A stretch of 64,000 nt of DNA from Pogonophryne albipinna (GCA_028583405.1 JAPTMU010000278.1:1-64000); one strand, 5' to 3'; shown: positions 32,860-49,100, counted from the first letter of the stretch. Program-made: numbers and translations. The notes: generated by a model not told the origin, from the sequence alone.

Positions 32860-33725
32860 AGACGTGAGGAGAGCAGCAGAAGAAGAACCAGAGAATCATC
32901 CGACAGGTAAATCTGTTCCTGCTTTATTCTCTGTTTTTACCCTCAGCTGTGAGCAGATAGTGAAGGGTCTTTTATTCCATCTTAACTGCGTTACCGATAT
33001 TCAATACATCTTTAAAAACCTAAAAAAAATGGCCATTTATTGGGAAGAAACTCACAGATGTAGGAGAAGAGAGTAAAATAGCAATTTAATCAGGGAAAAC
33101 AGCTCAGGAATGACCCATAATAAAAGTCAGGTATTTAAGAGGAAAACGTCAAAGTGTAAGGGGAAACAAATCTGAAATAATTTGGAAAATGTAAACAAAC
33201 ACACTTACAAAAAGAAACAGCAATGTATTGAGAATGTAGGAGAGTAAAACTCTAATGAGAAAAATTCACATTTTCCGAGAATAAATTGCAATTAATTGTG
33301 AAAAAACTCAAAGATGTCGGATCAGAAGAAAAACCAGAGAATGACCCGACAGGTCAAACTGTGTCAGCTGTGAGCAGGTAGTGACGGGTTTAAATGTGTT
33401 TTGGTCCATCTAAACTACATTACCAATATTCAAAAAATCTTTAAAAAGACTCACAAATCTAGCAGAAAAAAAGGGCAATTTATTGTGAAAAGCTCAGAAA
33501 TGTATGAGAATAAAACTCAGAGTCTTTAGGAGAAAAACGTCAAAGTGTAAGGGGAAACAAATCTGAATGTATCGGAAAAAGAAACTTTAATCTCACACAT
33601 TTCAGGGAATAAAATTACAATTAATTGTGAAAAAAGTCACAGATGTCGGATCAGAAGAAGAACCAGAGAATGAGCCGACGGGTCAAACTGTGTCAGCTGT
33701 GAGCAGGTAGTGACGGGTTCAAACC
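32860..33725 (+). repeat. Diverged direct repeat, period about 330 bp
   Basis: Phrases AGAAGAACCAGAGAAT, CCGACAGGT or CCGACGGGT and CAGCTGTGAGCAG recur at about 32880-32960, 33315-33380 and 33648-33715, with TAGGAGAA, GTCAAAGTGTAAGGGGAAAC and similar phrases between. About two and a half copies. Non-coding. Confidence 0.75.
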
Positions 33726-34040
33726 ACATCTCTAATGTGTCTAAAGAGACACACGGAGCTGCACCAATAAACAAAATCATGATATGCAGAAAAGTCTTCA
33801 CATGCGTCTGAAATGTGCTGAATTCATATCAGTCTGAACAAACGAGTAAAAAAACAGTAATAAAACGACAAAAAGCTTCAAACTTTAGGTTGTTTTTCTG
33901 TTCCTAAACCTCCACGTTGTTTCATCGCCCGTTTTTTATTTAAATCAAAACGTCGCCTCGTCTATTTTCTACCAAGAGAACAAAGAGTTTGTGATAAGCA
34001 AAAATAATACACAACGCTGCAAGAAGCTCAAAACACAACG
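33726..34040. other. No recognised feature
   Basis: AT-rich spacer between the 330-bp repeat and the 38-bp satellite. Confidence 0.45.
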
Positions 34041-37000
34041 GAGACCAGGGGACACTAAAGAGTGACGCACACAGCTGGGAGACCATGGGACACTAAAGAG
34101 TGACGCACACAGCTGGGAGACCAGGGGACACTAAAGAGTGACGCACACAGCTGGGAGACCATGGGACACTAAAGAGTGACGCACACAGCTGGGAGACCAG
34201 GGGACACTAAAGAGTGACGCACACAGCTGGAGACCATGGGACACTAAAGAGTGACGCACACAGCTGGAGACCATGGGACACTAAAGAGTGACGCACACAG
34301 CTGGGAGACCAGGGGACACTAAAGAGTGACGCACACAGCTGGGAGACCAGGGGACACTAAAGAGTGACGCACACAGCTGGGAGACCAGGGGACACTAAAG
34401 AGTGACGCACACAGCTGGAGACCATGGGACACTAAAGAGTGACGCACACAGCTGGAGACCATGGGACACTAAAGAGTGACGCACACAGCTGGGAGACCAG
34501 GGACACTAAAGAGTGACGCACACAGCTGGGAGACCAGGGGACACTAAAGAGTGACGCACACAGCTGGAGACCATGGGACACTAAAGAGTGACGCACACAG
34601 CTGGGAGACCAGGGGACACTAAAGAGTGACGCACACAGCTGGGAGACCATGGGACACTAAAGAGTGACGCACACAGCTGGGAGACCAGGGGACACTAAAG
34701 AGTGACGCACACAGCTGGGAGACCAGGGGACACTAAAGAGTGACGCACACAGCTGGGAGACCAGGGGACACTAAAGAGTGACGCACACAGCTGGGAGAGC
34801 AGGGGACACTAAAGAGTGACGCACACAGCTGGAGACCATGGGACACTAAAGAGTGACGCACACAGCTGGGAGAACAGGGGACACTAAAGAGTGACGCACA
34901 CAGCTGGGAGACCAGGGGACACTAAAGAGTGACGCACACAGCTGGGAGACCAGGGACACTAAAGAGTGACGCACACAGCTGGAGACCATGGGACACTAAA
35001 GAGTGACGCACACAGCTGGAGACCATGGGACACTAAAGAGTGACGCACACAGCTGGGAGACCAGGGGACACTAAAGAGTGACGCACACAGCTGGGAGACC
35101 AGGGGACACTAAAGAGTGACGCACACAGCTGGGAGACCAGTGGACACTAAAGAGTGACGCACACAGCTGGAGACCATGGGACACTAAAGAGTGAAGCACA
35201 CAGCTGGAGACCATGGGACACTAAAGAGTGACGCACACAGCTGGGACCGGGGACACTAAAGAGTGACGCACACAGCTGGGAGACCAGGGGACACTAAAGA
35301 GTGACGCACAATGCTGGGAGACCAGGGGACACTAAAGAGTGACGCACACAGCTGGAGACCATGGGACACTAAAGAGTGACGCACACAGCTGGGAGACCAG
35401 GGGACACTAAAGAGTGACGCACGACAGCTGGGAGACCAGGGGACACTAAAGAGTGACGCACACAGCTGGAGACCATGGGACACTAAAGAGTGACGCACAC
35501 AGCTGGAGACCATGGGACACTAAAGAGTGACGCACACAGCTGGGAGACCAGGGGACACTAAAGAGTGACGCACACAGCTGGGAGACCAGGGGACACTAAA
35601 GAGTGACGCACACAGCTGCGAGACAAGGGGACACTAAAGAGTGACGCACACAGCTGGAGACCATGGGACACTAAAGAGTGACGCACACAGCTGGAGACCA
35701 TAGGACACTAAAGTGTGACGCACACAGCTGGGAGACCAGGGGACACTAAAGAGTGACGCACACAGCTGGGAGACCAGGGGACACTAAAGAGTGACGCACA
35801 CAGCTGGGAGACCATGGGACACTAAAGAGTGACGCACACAGCTGGGAGACCAGGGGACACTAAAGAGTGACGCACACAGCTGGGAGACCAGTGGACACTA
35901 AAGAGTGACGCACACAGCTGGAGACCATGGGACAATAAAGAGTGACGCACACAGCTGGAGACCATGGGACACTAAAGAGTGACGCACACAGCTGGAGACC
36001 ATGGGACACTAAAGAGTGACGCACACAGCTGGGAGACCAGGGGACACTAAAGAGTGACGCACACAGCTGGAGACCATGGGACACTAAAGAGTGACGCACA
36101 CAGCTGGAGACCATGGGACACTAAAGAGTGACGCACACAGCTGGGAGAGCAGGGGACACTAAAGAGTGACGCACACAGCTGGGAGACCAGGGGACACTAA
36201 AGAGTGACGCACACAGCTGCGAGACAAGGGGACACTAAAGAGTGACGCACACAGATGGAGACCATGGGACACTAAAGAGTGAAGCACACAGCTGGGAGAC
36301 CAGGGGACACTAAAGAGTGACGCACACAGATGCGAGACAAGGGGACACTAAAGAGTGACGCACACAGCTGGAGACCATGGGACACTAAAGTGTGACGCAC
36401 ACAGCTGGAGACCATGGGACACTAAAGAGTGACGCACACAGCTGGGAGACCAGGGGACACTAAAGAGTGACGCACACAGCTGGAGACCAGGGGACACTAA
36501 AGAGTGACGCACACAGCTGGAGACCATGGGACACTAAAGAGTGACGCACACAGCTGGGAGACCAGGGGACACTAAAGAGTGACGCACACAGCTGGGAGAC
36601 AGGGACACTAAAGAGTGACGCACACAGCTGGAGACCATGGACACTAAAGTGACGCACAGCTGGAGACCATGGGACACTAAAGAGTGACGCACACAGCTGG
36701 GAGACCAGGGGACACTAAAGAGTGACGCACACAGCTGGGAGACCATGGGACACTAAAGAGTGACGCACAAAGCTGGGAGACCAGGGACACTAAAGAGTGA
36801 CGCACACAGCTGGAGACCATGGGACACTAAAGAGTGACGCACACAGCTGGAGACCATGGGACACTAAAGAGTGACGCACACAGCTGGGAGACCAGGGACA
36901 CTAAAGAGTGACGCACACAGCTGGAGACCATGGGGACACTAAAGAGTGACGCACACAGCTGGAGACCATGGGACACTAAAGTGACGCACACAGCTGGGAG

Positions 37001-40000
37001 ACAGGGGACACTAAAGAGTGACGCACACAGCTGGGAGCCAGGGGACACTAAAGAGTGACGCACACAGCTGCGGACAAGGGACACTAAAGAGTGACGCACA
37101 CAGATGGGAGACCATGGGACACTAAAGAGTGACGCACACAGCTGGAGACCATGGGACACTAAAGTGTGACGCACACAGCTGGGAGACCATGGGACACTAA
37201 AGAGTGACGCACACAGCTGGGAGAACAGGGACACTAAAGAGTGACGCACACAGCTGGGAGACCATGAGACACTAAAGAGTGACGCACACAGCTGGGGACA
37301 GGGGACACTAAAGAGTGACGCACACAGCAGGGACTAGGGGACACTAAAGAGTGACGCACACAGCTGGAGACCATGGGACACTAAAGAGTGACGCACACAG
37401 CTGGAGACCATGGGACACTAAAGAGTGACGTACACAGCGGGGAGACCAGGGGACACTAAAGAGTGACGCACACAGCTCGAGACCATGGGACACTAAAGAG
37501 TGACGCACACAGCTGGAGACCATGGGACACTAAAGAGTGACGCACACAGCTGGGAGACCAGGGGACACTAAAGAGTGACGCACACAGCTGGAGACCATGG
37601 GACACTAAGAGTGACGCACACAGCTGGAGACCATGGGACACTAAAGAGTGACGCACACAGCTGGGAGAGCAGGGACACTAAAGAGTGACGCACACAGCGG
37701 AGACCATGGGGACACTAAAGAGTGACGCACACAGCTGCGAGACAAGGGACACTAAAGAGTGACGCACACAGATGGAGACCATGGGGACACTAAAGAGTGA
37801 CGCACACAGCTGGAGACCATGGGACACTAAAGTGACGCACACAGCTGGAGACCAGGGACACTAAAGAGTGACGCACACAGCTGGGAGACAGGGGACACTA
37901 AAGAGTGACGCACACAGCTGGGAGACCATGAGACACTAAAGATGACGCACACAGCTGGGAGACCAGGGGACACTAAAGAGTGACGCACACAGAGGGAGAC
38001 TAGGGACACTAAAGAGTGACGCACACAGCTGGAGACCATGGGACACTAAAAGTGACGCACACAGCTGGGAGACCATGGGACACTAAAAGTGACGCACACA
38101 GCGGGGAGACCAGGGGACACTAAAGAGTGACGCACACAGCTGGAGACCATGGGACACTAAAGTGACGCACACAGCTGGAGACCATGGGACACTAAAGAGT
38201 GACGCACACAGCTGGAGACCAGGGACACTAAAGAGTGACGCACACAGCTGGAGACCATGGGACACTAAAGAGTGACGCACACAGCTGGAGACCATGGGAC
38301 ACTAAAGTGATGCACACAGCTGGAGACCAGGGGACACTAAAGAGTGACGCACACAGCTGGAGACCAGGGGACACTAAAGAGTGACGCACACAGCGGGGAC
38401 CAGGGGACACTAAAGAGTGACGCACACAGCTGGAGACCATGGGACACTAAAGAGTGACGCACACAGCTGGAGACCATGGGACATAAAGAGTGACGCACAC
38501 AGCTGGGAGACCAGGGACACTAAAGAGTGACGCACACAGCTGGAGACCAGGGGACACTAAAGAGTGACGCACACAGCTGGAGACCAGGGACACTAAAGAG
38601 TGACGCACACAGCTGGAGACCATGGGACACTAAAGAGTGATGCACACAGCGGGGAGACCAGGAGACACTAAAGAGTGACGCACACAGCTGGAGACCATGG
38701 GACACTAAAGAGTGACGCACACAGCTGGGAGACCAGGGGACACTAAGAGTGACGCACACAGCTTGAGACCATGGGACACTAAAGAGTGACGCACACAGCT
38801 GGGAGACCAGGGACACTAAAGAGTGACGCACACAGCTGGAGACCATGGGACACTAAGAGTGACTGCACACAGCTGGGACCATGGGACACTAAAGAGTGAC
38901 GCACACAGCTGGAGACCAGGGACACTAAAGAGTGACGCACACAGCTGGGAGACCAGGGGACACTAAAGATGACGCATACAGCTTGGAGACCAGGGACACT
39001 AAAGAGTGACGCACACAGCTGGGAGACCAGGGGACACTAAAGAGTGACGCAAACAGCTGGGAGACCAGGGGACACTAAAGAGTGACGCACACAGCTGGAG
39101 ACAATGGGACACTAAAGAGTGACGCACACAGCTGGGAGACCAGGGGACACTAAAGAGTGACGCACACAGCTGGGAGACCATGAGACACTAAAGAGTGATG
39201 CACACAGCTGGGAGACCAGGGGACACTAAAGAATGACGCACACAGCAGGGAGACTAGGGGACACTAAAGAGTGACGCACACAGCTGGAGACCATGGGACA
39301 CTAAAGAGTGACGCACACACAGCTGGGAGACCAGGGGACACTAAAAGGTGACGCACACAGCTGGGAGACCATGACAAAAGAGTGACGCACACAGCGGGGA
39401 GACCAGGGGACACTAAAGAGTGACGCACACAGCTGGAGACCATGGGACACTAAATAGTGACGCACACAGCTGGAGACCATGGGACACTAAAGAGTGACGC
39501 ACACAGCTGGAGACCATGGGACACTAAAGAGTGACGCACACAGCTGGAGACCATGGGACACTAAAGAGTGTGAGCACACAGCTGGGAGACCAGGGGACAC
39601 TAAAGTGACGCACACAGCTGGGAGACCAGGTGACACTAAAGAGTGACGCCAACAGCTGGAGACCATGGGACACTAAAGAGTGACGCACACAGCTGGAGAC
39701 CATGGGACCCTAAAGAGTGACACCACAGCTGGGAGACCAGGGGACACACTAAAGAGTGACGCACACAGCTGGAGACCATGGGACACTAAATAGTGACGCA
39801 CACAGCTGGAGACCATGGGACACTAAAGTGACGCACACAGCTGGGAGACCATGGAACACTAAAGAGTGACGCACACAGCTGGAGACCATGGGACACTAAA
39901 GGGTGACGCACACAGCTGGAGACCATGGGACACTAAAGAGTGACGCACACAGCTGGAGACCAGGGACACTAAAGAGTGACGCACACAGCGGGGAGACCAG

Positions 40001-42181
40001 GGGACACTAAAGAGTGACGCACACAGCTGGAGACCATGGGACACTAAAGAGTGACGCACACAGCTGGAGACCATGGGACAATAAAGAGTGACGCACACAG
40101 CTGGGAGACCAGGGGACACTAAAGAGTGACGTTCACAGCTGGGAGACCAGGGGACACTAAAGAGTGACGCACACAGCTGGAGACCATGGGACACTAAAGA
40201 GTGACGCACACAGCTGGAGACCATGGGACACTAAAGAGTGATGCACACAGCGGGGAGACCAGGGGACACTAAAGAGTGACGCACACAGCTGGAGACCATG
40301 GGACACTAAAGAGTGACGCACACAGCTGGGAGACCAGGGGACACTAAAGAGTGACGCACACAGCTTGGAGACCATGGGACACTAAAGAGTGACGCACACA
40401 GCTGGGAGACCAGGGGACACTAAAGAGTGACGCACACAGCTGGAGACCATGGGACACTAAGGAGTGACGCACACAGCTGGAGACCATGGGACACTAAGAG
40501 TGACGCACACAGCTGGGAGACCAGGGGACATTAAAGAGTGACGCACACAGCTGGGAGACCAGGGGACACTAAAGAGTGACGCATACAGCTGGGAGACCAG
40601 GGGACACTAAAGAGTGACGCACACAGCTGGGAGACCAGGGGACACTAAAGAGTGACGCAAACAGCTGGGAGACCAGGGGACACTAAAGAGTGACGCACAC
40701 AGCTGGAGACCATGGGACACTAAAGAGTGACGCACACAGCTGGGAGACCAGGGGACACTAAAGAGTGATGCACACAGATGGAGACCATGGGACACTAAAG
40801 AGTGACGCACACAGCTGGGAGACCAGGGGACACTAAAGAGTGACGCACACAGCTGGAGACCGTGGGACACTAAAGAGTGACACACACAGCTGGGAGACCA
40901 GGGGACACTAAAGAGTGACGCACACAGCTGGGAGACCAGGGGACACTAAAGAGTGACGCACACAGCTGGAGACCATGGGATACTAAAGAGTGACGCACAC
41001 AGCTGGGAGACCAGGGGACACTAAAGAGTGACGCACACAGCTGGGAGACCAGGGGACACTAAAGATGACGCACACAGCTGGGAGACCAGGGACACTAAAG
41101 AGTGACGCACACAGCTGGGAGACCAGGGGACACTAAAGAGTGACGCACACAGCTGGAGACCATGGGGACACTAAAGAGTGAACACACAGCTGGAGACCAT
41201 GGGACACTAAAGAGAGTGACGCACACAGCTGGGAGACCAGGGGACACTAAAGAGTGACGCACACAGCTGGGAGACCAGGGGAACACTAAAGAGTGACGCA
41301 CACAGCTGGAGACCATGGGACACTAAAGAGTGACACCACAGCTGGGAACCAGGGGACACTAAAGAGTGACGCACACAGCTGGGAGACCAGGGGACACTAA
41401 AGAGTGACGCACCCTGGAGACCATGGGACACTAAATAGTGACGCACACAGCTGGACCATGGGACACTAAAGAGTGACGCACACAGCTGGGAGACCAGGGG
41501 ACACTAAAGAGTGACGCACACAGCTGGGAGACCAGGGGACACTAAAGAGTGACGCACACAGCTGGGAGACCATGGGAACACTAAAGAGTGACGCACACAG
41601 CTGGAGACCATGGGACACTAAAAGAGTGACGCACACAGCTGGGAGACCAGGGATACTAAAGAGTGACGCACACTGGGAGACCAGGGGACACTAAAGAGTG
41701 ACGCACACAGCTGCGAGACAAGGGGACACTAAAGAGTGACGCCACAGCTGGAGACCATGGGACACTAAGAATGACGCACACAGCTGAGACCAGGGACACT
41801 AAAGAGTGACGCACACAGCTGGGAGACCAGGGGACACTAAAGAGTGACGCACACAGCTGGAGACCGGGACACTAAAGAGTGACGCACACAGCTGGGAGAC
41901 CTTGGGACACTAAAGAGTGACGCACACAGCTGGGAGAGCAGGGGACACTAAAGAGTGACGCACACAGCAGGGAGACTAGGGGACACTAACGAGTGACGCA
42001 CACAGCTGGAGACCATGGGACACTAAAGAGTGACGCACACAGCTTGAGACCATGGGACACTAAATAGTGACGCACACAGCGGGGAGACCAGGGGACACTA
42101 AAGAGTGACGCACACAGCTGGAGACCATGTACACTAAAGAGTGACGCTCCCAGCTGGAGACCATGGGACACTAAGAGTGAC
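34041..42181 (+). repeat. 38-bp satellite, 8.1 kb, ending at the assembly gap
   Basis: About 210-215 units share GACACTAAAGAGTGACGCAC followed by ACAGCTGG and GAGACCAGGG or AGACCATGG, alternating 38- and 37-bp forms. Single-base indels become much more frequent from about 36.6 kb onward, towards the gap. Minus-strand frames in it are repeat artefacts. Confidence 0.97.
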
Positions 42182-43181
42182 NNNNNNNNNNNNNNNNNNN
42201 NNNNNNNNNNNNNNNNNNNNNNNNNNNNNNNNNNNNNNNNNNNNNNNNNNNNNNNNNNNNNNNNNNNNNNNNNNNNNNNNNNNNNNNNNNNNNNNNNNNN
42301 NNNNNNNNNNNNNNNNNNNNNNNNNNNNNNNNNNNNNNNNNNNNNNNNNNNNNNNNNNNNNNNNNNNNNNNNNNNNNNNNNNNNNNNNNNNNNNNNNNNN
42401 NNNNNNNNNNNNNNNNNNNNNNNNNNNNNNNNNNNNNNNNNNNNNNNNNNNNNNNNNNNNNNNNNNNNNNNNNNNNNNNNNNNNNNNNNNNNNNNNNNNN
42501 NNNNNNNNNNNNNNNNNNNNNNNNNNNNNNNNNNNNNNNNNNNNNNNNNNNNNNNNNNNNNNNNNNNNNNNNNNNNNNNNNNNNNNNNNNNNNNNNNNNN
42601 NNNNNNNNNNNNNNNNNNNNNNNNNNNNNNNNNNNNNNNNNNNNNNNNNNNNNNNNNNNNNNNNNNNNNNNNNNNNNNNNNNNNNNNNNNNNNNNNNNNN
42701 NNNNNNNNNNNNNNNNNNNNNNNNNNNNNNNNNNNNNNNNNNNNNNNNNNNNNNNNNNNNNNNNNNNNNNNNNNNNNNNNNNNNNNNNNNNNNNNNNNNN
42801 NNNNNNNNNNNNNNNNNNNNNNNNNNNNNNNNNNNNNNNNNNNNNNNNNNNNNNNNNNNNNNNNNNNNNNNNNNNNNNNNNNNNNNNNNNNNNNNNNNNN
42901 NNNNNNNNNNNNNNNNNNNNNNNNNNNNNNNNNNNNNNNNNNNNNNNNNNNNNNNNNNNNNNNNNNNNNNNNNNNNNNNNNNNNNNNNNNNNNNNNNNNN
43001 NNNNNNNNNNNNNNNNNNNNNNNNNNNNNNNNNNNNNNNNNNNNNNNNNNNNNNNNNNNNNNNNNNNNNNNNNNNNNNNNNNNNNNNNNNNNNNNNNNNN
43101 NNNNNNNNNNNNNNNNNNNNNNNNNNNNNNNNNNNNNNNNNNNNNNNNNNNNNNNNNNNNNNNNNNNNNNNNNNNNNNNNN
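42182..43181. other. Assembly gap, exactly 1,000 N
   Basis: A round-number run of N, so it is probably a placeholder of unknown true size. The flanking arrays are different satellites: 38 bp on the left, 26 bp on the right. Confidence 0.99.
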
Positions 43182-46100
43182 ATTACGTGATCTATGGGCA
43201 TGATGTCATTACGTGATCTATGGGCATGATGTCATTACGTGATCTATGGGCATGATGTCATTACGTGATCTATGGGCATGATGTCATTACGTGATCTATG
43301 GGCATGATGTCATTACGTGATCTATGAGCATGATGTCATTACGTGATCTATGAGCATGATGTCATTACGTGATCTATGAGCATGATGTCATCACGTGATC
43401 TATGAGCATGATGTCATCACGTGATCTATGGGCATGATGTCATCACGTGATCTATGGGCATGATGTCATTACGTGATCTATGAGCATGATGTCATTACGT
43501 GATCTATGGGCATGATGTCATTACGTGATCTATGGGCATGATGTCATTACGTGATCTATGGGCATGATGTCATTACGTGATCTATGAGCATGATGTCATT
43601 ACGTGATCTATGGGCATGATGTCATTACGTGATCTATGGGCATGATGTCATTACGTGATCTATGAGCATGATGTCATTACGTGATCTATGGGCATGATGT
43701 CATTACGTGATCTATGAGCATGATGTCATTACGTGATCTATGGGCATGATGTCATTACGTGATCTATGAGCATGATGTCATTACGTGATCTATGGGCATG
43801 ATGTCATTACGTGATCTATGAGCATGATGTCATTACGTGATCTATGGGCATGATGTCATTACGTGATCTATGGGCATGATGTCATTACGTGATCTATGGG
43901 CATGATGTCATTACGTGATCTATGGGCATGATGTCATTACGTGATCTGGGCATGATGTCATTACGTGATCTATGGGGCATGTGTCATTACGTGATCTATG
44001 GGCATGATGTCATTACGTGATCTATGGGCATGATGTCATTACGTGATCTATGGGCATGATGTCATTACGTGATCTATGGGCATGATGTCATTACGTGATC
44101 TATGGGCATGATGTCATTACGTGATCTATGGCATGATGTTATTACGTGATCTATGGCATGATGTCATTACGTGATCTATGAGCATGATGTCATTACGTGA
44201 TCTATGGCATGATGTCATTACGTGATCTATGAGCATGATGTCATTACGTGATCTATGGTGCATGATGTCATTACGTGATCTATGGGCATGATGTCATTAC
44301 GTGATCTATGGGCATGATGTCATTACGTGATCTATGGGCATGATGTCATTACGTGATCTATGAGCATGATGTCATTACGTGATCTATGGGCATGATGTCA
44401 TTACGTGATCTATGAGCATGATGTCATTACGTGATCTATGGGCATGATGTCATTACGTGATCTATGGGCATGATGTCATTACGTGATATATGGGAATGAT
44501 GTCATTACGTGATCTATGGGCATGATGTCATTACGTGATCTATGGGCATGATGTCATTACGTGATCTATGGGCATGATGTCATTACGTGATCTATGGGCA
44601 TGATGTCATTACGTGATCTATGGGCATGATGTCATTACGTGATCTATGGGCATGATGTCATTACGTGATCTATGGGCATGATGTCATTACGTGATCTATG
44701 AGCATGATGTCATTACGTGATCTATGGGCATGATGTCATTACGTGATCTATGGGCATGATGTCATTACGTGATCTATGAGCATGATGTCATTACGTGATC
44801 TATGGGCATGATGTCATTACGTGATCTATGGGCATGATGTCATTACGTGATCTATGGGCATGATGTCATTACGTGATCTATGGGCATGATGTCATTACGT
44901 GATCTATGGGCATGATGTCATTACGTGATCTATGGGCATGATGTCATTACGTGATCTATGAGCATGATGTCATTACGTGATCTATGAGCATGATGTCATT
45001 ACGTGATCTATGAGCATGATGTCATTACGTGATCTATGAGCATGATGTCATTACGTGATCTATGGGCATGATGTCATTACGTGATCTATGGGCATGATGT
45101 CATTACGTGATCTATGGGCATGATGTCATTACGTGATCTATGGGCATGATGTCATTACGTGATCTATGGGCATGATGTCATTACGTGATCTATGAGCATG
45201 ATGTCATTACGTGATCTATGGGCATGATGTCATTACGTGATCTATGTCATGATGTCATTACGTGATCTATGAGCATGATGTCATTACGTGATCTATGAGC
45301 ATGATGTCATTACGTGATCTATGGGCATGATGTCATTACGTGATCTATGAGCATGATGTCATTACGTGATCTATGGGCATGATGTCATTACGTGATCTAT
45401 GAGCATGATGTCATTACGTGATCTATGGGCATGATGTCATTACGTGATCTATGGCATGATGTCATTACGTGATCTATGGGCATGATGTCATTACGTGATC
45501 TATGGGCATGATGTCATTACGTGATCTATGGGCATGATGTCATTACGTGATCTATGGGCATGATGTCATTACGTGATCTATGGGCATGATGTCATTACGT
45601 GATCTATGGGCATGATGTCATTACGTGATCTATGGGCATGATGCATTACGTGATCTATGGGCATGATGTCATTACGTGATCTATGGGCATGATGTCATTA
45701 CGTGATCTATGAGCATGATGTCATTACGTGATCTATGGGCATGATGTCATTACGTGATCTATGGCATGATGTCATTACGTGATCTATGGGCATGATGTCA
45801 TTACGTGATCTATGGGCATGATGTCATTACGTGATCTATGAGCATGATGTCATTACGTGATCTATGAGCATGATGTCATTACGTGATCTATGGGCATGAT
45901 GTCATTAGTGATCTATGAGCATGATGTCATTACGTGATCTATGGGCATGATGTCATTACGTGATCTATGGGCATGATGTCATTACGTGATCTATGGGAAT
46001 GATGTCATTACGTGATCTATGGGCATGATGTCATTACGTGATCTATGGGCATGATGTCATTACGTGATCTATGGGCATGATGTCATTACGTGATCTATGG

Positions 46101-49100
46101 CATGATGTCATTACGTGATCTATGGGCATGATGTCATTACGTGATCTATGGGCATGATGTCATTACGTGATCTATGGGCATGATGTCATTACGTGATCTA
46201 TGAGCATGATGTCATTACGTGATCTATGGGCATGATGTCATTACGTGATCTATGGACATGATGTCATTACGTGATCTATGAGCATGATGTCATTACGTGA
46301 TCTATGGCATGATGTCATTACGTGATCTATGGGCATGATGTCATTACGTGATCTATGGGCATGATGTCATTACGTGATCTATGGGCATGATGTCATTACG
46401 TGATCTATGGGCATGATGTCATTACGTGATCTATGGGCATGATGTCATTACGTGATCTATGGGCATGATGTCATTACGTGATCTATGGGCATGATGTCAT
46501 TACGTGATCTATGGGCATGATGTCATTACGTGATCTATGAGCATGATGTCATTACGTGATCTATGAGCATGATGTCATTACGTGATCTATGGGCATGATG
46601 TCATTACGTGATCTATGAGCATGATGTCATTACGTGATCTATGGGCATGATGTCATTACGTGATCTATGGGCATGATGTCATTACGTGATCTATGGGCAT
46701 GATGTCATTACGTGATCTATGAGCATGATGTCATTACGTGATCTATGGGCATGATGTCATTACGTGATCTATGGGCATGATGTCATTACGTGATCTATGG
46801 GCATGATGTCATTACGTGATCTTTGGGCATGATGTCATTACGTGATCTATGGGCATGATGTCATTACGTGATCTATGGGCATGATGTCATTACGTGATCT
46901 ATGAGCATGATGTCATTACGTGATCTATGGGCATGATGTCATTACGTGATCTATGGGCATGATGTCATTACGTGATCTATGAGCATGATGTCATTACGTG
47001 ATCTATGGGCATGATGTCATTACGTGATCTATGGGCATGATGTCATTACGTGATCTATGGGCATGATGTCATTACGTGATCTATGGGCATGATGTCATTA
47101 CGTGATCTATGGGCATGATGTCATTACGTGATCTATGGGCATGATGTCATTACGTGATCTATGGGCATGATGTCATTACGTGATCTATGAGCATGATGTC
47201 ATTACGTGATCTATGAGCATGATGTCATTACGTGATCTATGAGCATGATGTCATTACGTGATCTATGAGCATGATGTCATTACGTGATCTATGGGCATGA
47301 TGTCATTACGTGATCTATGAGCATGATGTCATTACGTGATCTATGGGCATGATGTCATTACGTGATCTATGGGCATGATGTCATTACGTGATCTATGGGC
47401 ATGATGTCATTACGTGATCTTTGGGCATGATGTCATTACGTGATCTATGGGCATGATGTCATTACGTGATCTATGGGCATGATGTCATTACGTGATCTAT
47501 GGGCATGATGTCATTACGTGATCTATGGGCATGATGTCATTACGTGATCTATGGGCATGATGTCATTACGTGATCTATGGGCATGATGTCATTACGTGAT
47601 CTATGAGCATGATGTCATTACGTGATCTATGGGCATGATGTCATTACGTGATCTATGAGCATGATGTCATTACGTGATCTATGAGCATGATGTCATTACG
47701 TGATCTATGGGCATGATGTCATTACGTGATCTATGAGCATGATGTCATTACGTGATCTATGGGCATGATGTCATTACGTGATCTATGGGCATGATGTAAT
47801 TACGTGATATATGGGCATGATGTCATTACGTGATCTATGGGCATGATGTCATTACGTGATCTATGGGCATGATGTCATTACGTGATCTATGGGCATGATG
47901 TCATTACGTGATCTATGGGCATGATGTCATTACGTGATCTATGGGCATGATGTCATTACGTGATCTATGGGCATGATGTCATTACGTGATCTATGGGCAT
48001 GATGTCATTACGTGATCTATGGGCATGATGTTATTACGTGATCTATGGGCATGATGTCATTACGTGATCTATGGGCATGATGTCATTACGTGATCTATGG
48101 GCATGATGTCATTACGTGATCTATGAGCATGATGTCATTACGTGATCTATGGGCATGATGTCATTACGTGATCTATGGGCATGATGTCATTACGTGATCT
48201 ATGAGCATGATGTCATCACGTGATCTATGAGCATGATGTCATTACGTGATCTATGGGCATGATGTCATTACGTGATCTATGGGCATGATGTCATCACGTG
48301 ATCTATGAGCATGATGTCATTACGTGATCTATGGGCATGATGTCATTACGTGATCTATGAGCATGATGTCATGATACGTGATCTATGGGCATGATGTCAT
48401 TACGTGATCTATGAGCATGATGTCATGATACGTGATCTATGGGCATGATGTCATTACGTGATCTATGGGCATGATGTCATTACGTGATCTATGGGCATGA
48501 TGTCATTACGTGATCTATGGGCATGATGTCATTACGTGATCTATGGGCATGATGTCATTACGTGATCTATGGGCATGATGTCATTACGTGATCTATGGGC
48601 ATGATGTCATTACGTGATCTATGGGCATGATGTCATTACGTGATCTATGGGCATGATGTCATTACGTGATCTATGGGCATGATGTCATTACGTGATCTAT
48701 GGGCATGATGTCATTACGTGATCTATGAGCATGATGTCATTACGTGATCTATGGGCATGATGTCATTACGTGATCTATGAGCATGATGTCATTACGTGAT
48801 CTATGGGCATGATGTCATTACGTGATCTATGGGCATGATGTCATTACGTGATCTATGGGCATGATGTCATTACGTGATCTATGAGCATGATGTCATCACG
48901 TGATCTATGAGCATGATGTCATCACGTGATCTATGGGCATGATGTCATCACGTGATCTATGGGCATGATGTCATTACGTGATCTATGAGCATGATGTAAT
49001 TACGTGATCTATGAGCATGATGTCATTACGTGATCTATGGGCATGATGTCATTACGTGATCTATGGGCATGATGTCATTACGTGATCTATGAGCATGATG

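Noticed and set aside
34041..42181. Many minus-strand frames reading a VSHGLQLCASLFSVPWSP-type repeat
   Set aside because: Artefacts of the 38/37-bp satellite, interrupted at random by length variants.
42134..43201. Open frames spanning the run of N
   Set aside because: The frame is open only because N was not read as a stop.
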